Source of the DNA: Uranotaenia lowii
Lineage: Eukaryota > Arthropoda > Insecta > Diptera > Culicidae
NCBI RefSeq assembly: GCF_029784155.1
Contig: NC_073693.1
Span: forward strand, 154,353,442-154,417,441
Direction of reading: 5' to 3'
DNA length: 64,000 bases
Shown here: piece after piece, positions 57,673 to 64,000 of the stretch
Layout of the letters: each line of letters opens with the position of its first letter
How positions within the stretch are numbered: the stretch's first letter is position 1
The notes under the pieces: model-generated
Seen by the model: only the letters and a program-made list of their open reading frames with translations
The model's database searches: none
Told to the model about the DNA's origin: nothing
Translations under genes and position numbers: made by a program

Positions 57673-58795
57673 TATCTATATATATAAAAAGCAATTTCTG
57701 TGGGTTTGTTTGTTTGTTTGTTTGTCCTCTATAGGCTCAGCTGTCTTAAGAGCTAGAAAGCTGAAATTTGGCATGGAGGCTCATTAGGACCAGGAATGAA
57801 GAAAAATGTTTTCAGAATTTTGGTTGACCCCTTCTGAAGGGGGTCGTCCATACAAGACAAATTTTATTTTCGCGTTTTTCACGTTATTTTTCGTCGGATC
57901 ATGATGAAAATTTTCACATGGGGGGTTTGAGAGATGAGAAATCGATTTCAGGTATTGAATTTTGGGATAGGGGTCGGCAAAAGGGGTCGCCCATATTAAC
58001 TTTTTAATATTTTTGTCAGGGTTGGTCGGCTCTTCTCAAACACGGGAAGAAAACAACACTGTTTTCAGTTCGGCTTCCTAGTGTAATCCTCTTTCGCTGA
58101 TCGTGCTCCACTCGTTACCCGAGTTTACACGAGCTGTAAATGACTCGGACGGCAAGCGTGAGAGCGTGCGCATCTGAGGGGGAGAGAGAGAATTCTTAAC
58201 AAAGAGCGCTCTGTGATTCAGTCATACACCTCAGAGTAAATGAAGAAAAAAAATTATATGGACTCCCACCACACATCGTAAGAAAAATAACAACAATTTC
58301 TGCCCACTGCTGTTAGCTCCGATCCCAAGCGCCTCAATTATAATCACGATAAATGTCTAACAGCCCCTTCAACTAGTATTCAAATATTGTTACCAACAAT
58401 ATTTATCAGCAACCATACCATAAAAGTAATTAAAATTCAACTAAAACGCGTAAACTAAATACACGTCAATATTTTATTGGATATACTAGTGTGCTCAATG
58501 AATATAATAGGTAAATTATATTTATTCAGTACTTTACTATGTCAACAATAAATTATTGAAAGTCTAATCATAATTTCATGACCCATTTGGTCATGCGGCT
58601 GTGATTGGGCGGGGCTTATTGACAAGGAAAGTAACCTCGGAATGTGCAGCTAGGTCTCTGTCATTCTGAAATGGGTTTCTAGAATTTCAATAGAGCTATC
58701 ACCTCCAGCACCCGCAATTGAATAATTTTGATCTTATAGATTAATATTGACTCTTTTGCATAACATACCTGCCAGCTCAGGGGGTCGTTGGATGG

Positions 58796-58796
<1 letters not shown>

Positions 58797-58870
<74 letters not shown>
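58797..58870 (+). repeat. (AC)37 microsatellite
   Basis: Seventy-four bases of uninterrupted AC dinucleotide. Open frames across it (Cys-Val or His-Thr repeats) are artefacts. Confidence 0.99.
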
Positions 58871-58873
<3 letters not shown>

Positions 58874-58921
58874 TGTTAGCTGTTTTGGATTCTTTTTTCT
58901 TGCAAAAGGTAGCCTTTGAAG

Positions 58922-59248
58922 AAGAGGTGCCAGGTGGTTTAGTCAAAAAATCAGGACACCGCGAAGAACAAAAACAGGATTTTTCAGGACATCAGTAGAT
59001 TGGTGGAAATACAATGCAGCTCTTCTTAGATTGCATAAATTAAGGCGAAATAGCGGTGCAGTTTACGCCTTATTTTATGCAACAGAAGAGATGAGAAGTT
59101 AGGTGGCTTGTAGTTTATACCGAAAAACACCGTTCAAAATATCATCTGAACCGAAGATTACCATTGGTTTAAGAGGTTAAACTGTTTTTATTACAAAATC
59201 AATTGGAATTAAGATCAGGACGGCTTCTAGAAAATCAGGACACCTCTT
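58922..59248 (+). mobile_element. hAT-type MITE (family X), third copy
   Basis: AGAGGTGCCAGGTGGTTTAG at the left, AAAATCAGGACACCGCGAAG, GCATAAATTAAGGCGAAAT, ATCATCTGAACCGAAG, and AGAAAATCAGGACACCTCTT at the right align with 45597-46042. It is shorter because of an internal deletion on the right. The termini have diverged (AAGAGGTG for CAGGGGTG) and no exact 8-bp duplication is evident. It sits within Helitron element 2. Confidence 0.85.
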
Positions 59249-60756
59249 TGACTTTTGATTCGGAGAGCAGCATCTTTTCTCGTGAACGTACCAAGAATAA
59301 ACTGAGTTAGCTCTGAGATTTCTCCTCAACACAATGCGCTACAGATTTTTCCGGAGAAGGGAATTCTCTTCATCAGCGGATGTGAATGCTCTCGCTCACT
59401 CTTATGTGTTAACAATCTCACTCTTGATTTCAGTGCGATTTATTTCTCCCAGCAGAGATTGGGGGAACAGACGAAAAAAAATGCACTCTCTTTCACTGGA
59501 CAAGTCGATGTGAGGAGTTTTGCCACCAATGATCACAAAAATCGTTAGTGTACATCAGATTTTGATCAAAATTTGGGCTCGGATATTTTTAGGGACGGGC
59601 AATCGATTGCCGGTATCAAATTTTGTGTAAGGGGCCAGCCAAAGGGGTCGTCCATATTCACTGTGCACTATTTTTGTGATATTGGCGTTATTATACATCG
59701 GATTCAGATGAAAATGGGTACACGAAAGTTTCGAATGACAAGCAATCGATTCCAGATATCGAATTCAGTGTAAGGGGTCGGCAAAAGGGGTCGTCTATAT
59801 CAAGTTTTCAATGTTTCTGTGATATTGACGTTATTATTCATCGGATTGAGAAGAAAATTTGCGCTCGGATATTTTTAAGAACACGCAATCGATTGCTGGT
59901 ATTAAATTTTGTATAAGTGGCAAGTCAAAGGGGTCGTCCATAATAACTGTTCGCTATTTTTGCGATATTGACGTTATTATACATCGGATTCAGATGAAAG
60001 TTGGTACACGAAAATTTAGAATGAACGAAAACGATTTCAGGTATAAAATTTTGTGTAAGGGACCAGCAAAAGGGGTCATCCATATTACCTTTTATATTGT
60101 TTTGTGATTTTGACCTTATTATACATCGGATTGAGATGCAAATTTGCACATATAAATTATAAAAGACGAACAATTGATTCCAATTATCCAATTCTGGGTC
60201 AGGGGTTGGCCAAAGAGGACGTCCATATTAACTATTCACCTTTTTTTGCGATATTGACGTTATTATGCAATGGATCGGTTCGAAAATTTGCATACGTGAG
60301 ATTTGAAGGAAGGGTAAACGATTTTAGAGATCAAAGTTCGGAAAAGAGGCCGCCGATCTGCAACGTGCTGCAACGATCGAGTCTAAATTTATACACGGTT
60401 TATGGGGGTTGGGACGGTCAATTGATTTCTGATTTCAATATTTGTATCAATCGACAAAAAAGGGGGTCTAATTAACTGTCAAATTTGCTTTGCGATAATT
60501 ACGTGAGTTTGTACCGCATCGAAATGAAAATTCATAAACGGGGGTGTTTTGGCACGGTCAATTGATTCCTGATTTCAAATTTAGTAGCAACGACAGAAAA
60601 AGTGATCGTACATATAACGTGTTCAACATTTTTGCAATTATTGCTTAAAATGCATTCAGAATTGCATATGGAAATGCCTGTAAATTGACATTCATTCAAA
60701 CTGTTAATGACATATTCTAAATTGAAAGCGAACAGAGTTCGTATGGGATCAGCTAG

Positions 60757-61031
60757 TTGGATATAAAAAGTGTTTAGTATGTTCTAGACATTATAAAATT
60801 TTAATTATAAACTTGATGTAACAAAGTGAGAGTATCAAACCACTACAACACATATTCGCACTTCAAGGCGATACTCATAAAAGAATTCTCGTTTAGCATA
60901 TAGCTCTACAACTTCTCGTTGCAAAACTCAAAGCCTGGCTTTATGGAGTAGAAATCAGACCTCGCCGATCGCCGATCAGAAGAGCATAACAAAATTCTAC
61001 CTTAAAAGTAACTCGACGAGATATTTTTTTT
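60757..61031. other. No recognised feature
   Basis: Short AT-rich stretch between the Helitron end and the D1 repeat; contains a small CGCCGATCGCCGATC duplication at 60963-60978. Confidence 0.5.
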
Positions 61032-61188
61032 TCAATACTGATGTTATGAAATCGCTTGGTACATCTTTGTACCTGAAAATGATCACATTTTCATATGTGA
61101 TGAAAGAAATTAGAGAAACATGAACTATCAAAGAACGAAAGAACATAAGCCGTAAATATCATGAAAATTTCGAAAAAGATACAACGGC
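61032..61188 (+). repeat. 157-bp D1 repeat, left copy
   Basis: Identical at all 157 positions to 61533-61689 (same orientation, offset 501 bp). Its part from 61087 is also present inverted at the far right (62022-62123). Contains a small hairpin GGTACATCTTTGTACC near 61058 and, read on the minus strand, the TTTTT that ends the tRNA-like unit. Confidence 0.97.
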
Positions 61189-61261
61189 TCACCGACAGGA
61201 CTTGAACCTGCAATCTCCGCTTCGGTACAACGGCGCGTTAGCCAATTCCACCACGGTGAAC
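61187..61261 (-). tRNA. tRNA-like sequence in left arm (identity unassigned)
   Basis: The minus strand gives a 75-nt cloverleaf: 7-bp acceptor stem GTTCACC/GGTGAGC with one G-T pair, an A-box-like TGGTGGAATTGGCTAACG, an anticodon stem CCGTT/AGCGG with loop GTACCGA, and B-box GGTTCAAGTCC (10 of 11 to consensus). A TTTTT lies 10 nt downstream. The central loop would give anticodon ACC, not the usual eukaryotic Gly anticodon, and the D-stem is only three pairs, so this is more likely a tRNA-derived repeat than a working tRNA. Confidence 0.5.
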
Positions 61262-61532
61262 GTGATGGAACCGGCGAACACGAGCAATCGAGCTCTGCCG
61301 ATCAACTGCTGGACCTTCTATCGAAACACCATGTATATCCCGCATGTGATCTTTCCCTCTATTGATCTCTCTTGTTTCTCTAACCCCACCCATCGACTCG
61401 GGATTTTAGCCGAGCGAGCACATGGTCGATTGCTTCGGGTTTGCCGCAACTTACGGTCAGATGAAGAAGCAATCAGTGCCGCTCAAGGTTCCGAGCAGAC
61501 CAGTTACACAGGGAGGTGTTGCTCTGTTGAAA

Positions 61533-61689
61533 TCAATACTGATGTTATGAAATCGCTTGGTACATCTTTGTACCTGAAAATGATCACATTTTCATATGTG
61601 ATGAAAGAAATTAGAGAAACATGAACTATCAAAGAACGAAAGAACATAAGCCGTAAATATCATGAAAATTTCGAAAAAGATACAACGGC
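61533..61689 (+). repeat. 157-bp D1 repeat, middle copy
   Basis: Exact copy of 61032-61188 lying between the two inverted arms. On its right it runs into AACACCTCC, the opposite end of the A segment, whereas the left copy runs into the tRNA-like end. Confidence 0.97.
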
Positions 61690-61948
61690 AACACCTCCCT
61701 GTGTAACTGGTCTGCTCGGAACCTTGAGCGGCACTGATTGCTTCTTCATCTGACCGTAAGTTGCGGCAAACCCGAAGCAATCGACCATGTGCTCGCTCGG
61801 CTAAAATCCCGAGTCGATGGGTGGGGTTAGAGAAACAAGAGAGATCAATAGAGGGAAAGATCACATGCGGGATATACATGGTGTTTCGATAGAAGGTCCA
61901 GCAGTTGATCGGCAGAGCTCGATTGCTCGTGTTCGCCGGTTCCATCAC

Positions 61949-62023
61949 GTTCACCGTGGTGGAATTGGCTAACGCGCCGTTGTACCGAAGCGGAGATTGC
62001 AGGTTCAAGTCCTGTCGGTGAGC
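61949..62023 (+). tRNA. tRNA-like sequence in right arm (identity unassigned)
   Basis: Plus-strand twin of 61187-61261, same cloverleaf, B-box at 62002-62012 and TTTTT at 62033-62037, a suitable Pol III stop. The pair are convergent relative to the arm ends (each points outward), so transcripts would read out of the palindrome. Confidence 0.5.
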
Positions 62024-62123
62024 CGTTGTATCTTTTTCGAAATTTTCATGATATTTACGGCTTATGTTCTTTCGTTCTTTGATAGTTCATGTTTCTCTAA
62101 TTTCTTTCATCACATATGAAAAT

Positions 62124-62252
62124 ATTTTTTTTATCTAATCCAGTGATAATTTTGAAATAATTTTTTTCGGATTCAAGTTTCTTCAATATGGATTATATTT
62201 TATTTTCATTGACAAACTTGACGTGGGAAAAATAGTTTTCAACAATATAGAG
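62124..62252. other. No recognised feature
   Basis: Short AT-rich linker. Confidence 0.5.
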
Positions 62253-62400
62253 CAGGGGTGAGCAACCTTTTGAACGAACGGGCCAATCTAAATTTGAAAT
62301 CTTGTCGGCGGGCCGCACCTAACATATTGCGGACCAAATACGAAATACATATCTCGTTTTTTTTCGCTTGACGTGAGTGCACTTCACTTAGAAACATAAC
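62253..62400 (+). mobile_element. hAT-like terminal fragment
   Basis: Begins CAGGGGTGAGCAACCTTTTG and continues CGGGCC...GGCGGGCCGCACCT. CAGGGGTGxxCAACCTTTT with GCGGGCCGC words is the well-known form of hAT-superfamily ends in animals. The other terminus is not visible. Confidence 0.65.
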
Positions 62401-62639
62401 TCAAACGTTGTATATTTTATAAAGAAACTTTATTCTACATAATTGTGAACAGTGCTTGCGATAACTCAAAGATACTAAATTTGAAGAATTTGGTCCAGTC
62501 ATTTCTGAGGTTGAAGATACTAAATTTTAGTGTATTCGGGGTCAGACTTCTTCTCGATCTTTAATGTGTTAAGATAACCCTTTTTTCAATAATCAGCTGA
62601 GCTTCACGTCATTTGCTATAACTTCATATTTTTGACAAA

Positions 62640-63606
62640 GGGGCCGTTCACTAATTACGTAAGCACGATTTTGGTAATTTTCAACCCCCCCTCCCCCCTG
62701 GTAAGACAAAGTAAGATTTTTTAAAACCCCCCCTCCCCCCCTAGTAAGATCTTACGTTTTTTATTCTTTGAAAATTTTTCAAAAATAGCTTGAAAATATT
62801 AAAAATGTGACCTCAAAGCAAAGCACTTTTGAGTAAAATTTAAAAAACTGTATTTGAAAAGCACAATCTATACAAAACAACTGAGGAAATGTCATAACTA
62901 TTAAAGAAAACATCATTCAAGACGTAGCATGTTTGTGGAAATAATAATATTCAATAAATTTCCACAACCGAATAAACAATATAAAATCAGAATTTCGATT
63001 TGAAAAAGAGATATCAGATTAGCACAAGGTATTTTTACCTGAAAATCATAAAAATCTTTAAAATAAAATCATTCTATACTACAAGAGATGGGGCAAAAAA
63101 TTTTAACAACAATCACGTTGTCAACTAACCTAAAAGCTTAGACTCATCCAGCGGTAAGCGATAAAGTTTTAGGATTTTTTGGTAAATCTTTTGTAAAATT
63201 TAGAGGGGATAGTGTCTATCCCTGTAAATACTGCCTACAAATCATTATTTAAAGCGCCTTATATGTATTTTTAAAGATTTTTTCTGGATGAAGTAATTTT
63301 CAAAATATGATGGTTTGAATTGGTTCTCTATAAAATTTATGGAACTAGCAATTTTTTCAATAATTCAAAGACATTAAAGATAAATAACATAACATAAAAA
63401 TTAACCAACTAATAGGTAGGGAGTAAAAAAAACCTGAGTAATGTGGTTTCGTATGGCTATGGCTATGATGAATTTTTAAGGTAATATTTCTTACGTAAGA
63501 TTTTTGGAAACCACCCCTACCTCCCTAGTAAGAGATCGTAAGCAAATGTGAAACCCCCCAACCCCCCTCCCCCCCCTATGTACTTACGTAATTAGTGAAC
63601 AGCCCC
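62640..63606. mobile_element. MITE with TTACGTAA termini and C/G tracts
   Basis: 967 bp. Ends: GGGGCCGTTCACTAATTACG and, reversed, GGGGCTGTTCACTAATTACG, followed inward by TAAG on both sides. AAA borders both sides (62637-62639 and 63607-63609). Inside each end lie runs such as CCCCCCCTCCCCCC, with GTAAGA(T/C)-type words. The architecture parallels 33925-34703, though the terminal words differ. No coding capacity. Confidence 0.85.
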
Positions 63607-63746
63607 AAAAACGAATCTGAAAAAAAGATTAATCGAGTTGACGTGTTTAAAAACAGAAATTCCTCACGACTTTTCAAATACCCGTTATTGAAAAGGTACT
63701 TCACTATATCTTCGTCATTTTAAGATTCTCTCATTTTTTTATAGTA

Positions 63747-64000
63747 TGGGAGAGTGGGAAATCATGGGCCACTTTTTTTCTTTGTTCCATAACTTCTTTA
63801 ATATAAAAGATAAAATGAAAATAAAAAATGGTATGGTTTTCTACATTTTTAAGGTATCATTTGGCAATTTTTATAATTTTTAATAAATTATTTTCTCCAA
63901 GCTCTGACTGTTTTAAATAAAACAATATTTTTTGGATTTTGAAAAATGGTGGGGAATCGTGGGCCACCAAATCCAAATTGACCAAATAACATGCAAAGTT
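63747..64000 (+). mobile_element. MITE of the 54896-55806 family, cut by the window end
   Basis: Begins TGGGAGAGTGGGAAATCATG after TA and follows the same course as 54896 on: GGGCCACTTTTTTTC, CATAACTTCTTTA, GGTGGGGAATCGTGGGCCAC near 63948, ATAACATGCAAAGTT at the edge. The right end lies outside the window. Confidence 0.88.

Larger units (their letters stand above)
57675..60756 (+). mobile_element. Nonautonomous Helitron-like element 2
   Basis: Begins TCTATATATATAAAAAGC at 57675, only 2 bp after the end of element 1, preceded by A. Ends with a CGAAC-aga-GTTCG hairpin (60729-60741), GGATCAGCTAG and T. A (TTTG)n run at 57706-57725 and GGCTCAGCTG follow the start. The body has tandem units of 140-147 bp marked by ATTGACGTTATTATACATCG near 59684, 59824, 59966, 60107 and 60254, with GGGGTCGTCCATA words. 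A CA microsatellite and a hAT-type MITE have been added. No Rep/helicase. Confidence 0.8.
61087..62123. repeat. 436-bp perfect inverted repeat (foldback) with tRNA-like units
   Basis: Arms 61087-61522 and 61688-62123 are both 436 bp and appear identical when one is reversed; the spacer of 165 bp is mostly a second D1 copy. Order: D1, A, short spacer, D1, A reversed, D1 reversed. Each A segment ends in a tRNA-like sequence. The same 105-residue open frame is read in both arms on opposite strands, a consequence of identity; it overlaps the tRNA-like region and is not a supported gene. Zero divergence implies very recent inversion/duplication, ongoing gene conversion, or an assembly artefact. 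Confidence 0.95.

Noticed and set aside
58679..58998. Open frames with Cys-Val or His-Thr runs
   Set aside because: They cross the (AC)37 microsatellite and have no flanking coding signal.
61202..62008. A ~105-residue protein encoded identically on both strands
   Set aside because: It is read from the two arms of the palindrome and overlaps the tRNA-like sequence; identity reflects the DNA repeat, not protein conservation. There is no ATG at the first position at 61202 and no known domain.
61949..62023. A genuine functional tRNA gene for glycine (anticodon ACC)
   Set aside because: The loop permits it, but this anticodon is not the normal eukaryotic Gly one, the D-stem is weak and the sequence is embedded in a repeat, so only a tRNA-like label is given.
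1..64000. CRISPR arrays, bacterial operons or rRNA genes
   Set aside because: Tandem repeats here have no unique spacers of CRISPR type, open frames lack bacterial organisation and introns are present; the sequence is eukaryotic.

Overview
The window looks like repeat-rich insect DNA, most likely from a mosquito (Culicidae). It is AT-rich and carries no host gene I can support. Nearly everything recognisable is a transposable element or its debris. Clues to a mosquito are a Tc1/mariner element whose last two catalytic residues are spaced as DD37E (a group first described from mosquitoes), Juan-like Jockey LINE fragments, and many short TA- or TAA-flanked MITEs. The species cannot be named from the sequence alone. 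The stretch may be intergenic or part of a very large intron.

Layout. 0-13 kb: decayed interspersed repeats (families called E, F, G and H here), a foldback repeat at 4.6 kb and a possible 2.1-kb TA-flanked element at 10.0-12.1 kb. 14-17 kb: a broken, formerly spliced copy of an uncharacterised transposon-associated protein family, a hAT-like end, and a decayed non-LTR reverse transcriptase. 17.7-20.1 kb: a broken DUF4806-like reading frame, a TATA/initiator-like site, a GC-rich leader and a 1.5-kb minisatellite of 18-bp units. 21.7-26.6 kb: a complete but inactivated DD37E mariner, then a hAT-type MITE split by a 5'-truncated Jockey LINE with an 11-bp target duplication, then a second mariner scrap. 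30.7-33.7 kb: an apparently intact PIF/Harbinger element with both genes (Myb/SANT-like protein and DDE transposase), intact splice sites and a CTG target duplication. 33.9-40.6 kb: several MITEs, an inverted pair of F repeats and an unidentified GC-richer block. 41.8-42.8 kb: an 8-bp satellite. 45.6-47.6 kb: a clean hAT MITE (8-bp target duplication) and a small Helitron-like element. 48.4-52.6 kb: a second DD37E mariner carrying a hAT MITE, Juan-like ORF1 and ORF2 scraps carrying a TA-flanked MITE, and a 243-bp MITE. 54.9-60.8 kb: two Helitron-like elements in tandem, 2 bp apart, the first carrying a nested MITE in its 5' end. 61.1-62.1 kb: a 436-bp inverted repeat with identical arms, each holding a tRNA-like Pol III unit. 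62.3-64 kb: a hAT end and two more MITEs, the last cut by the window end.

The only cooperating genes are the two Harbinger genes: in this superfamily the Myb-like protein and the transposase act together in transposition. Everything else is cis-dependent or dead. The strongest evidence throughout is structural: target-site duplications, inverted termini and conserved splice junctions that can be read directly. The two most notable loci are the intact Harbinger element and the tRNA-bearing palindrome.
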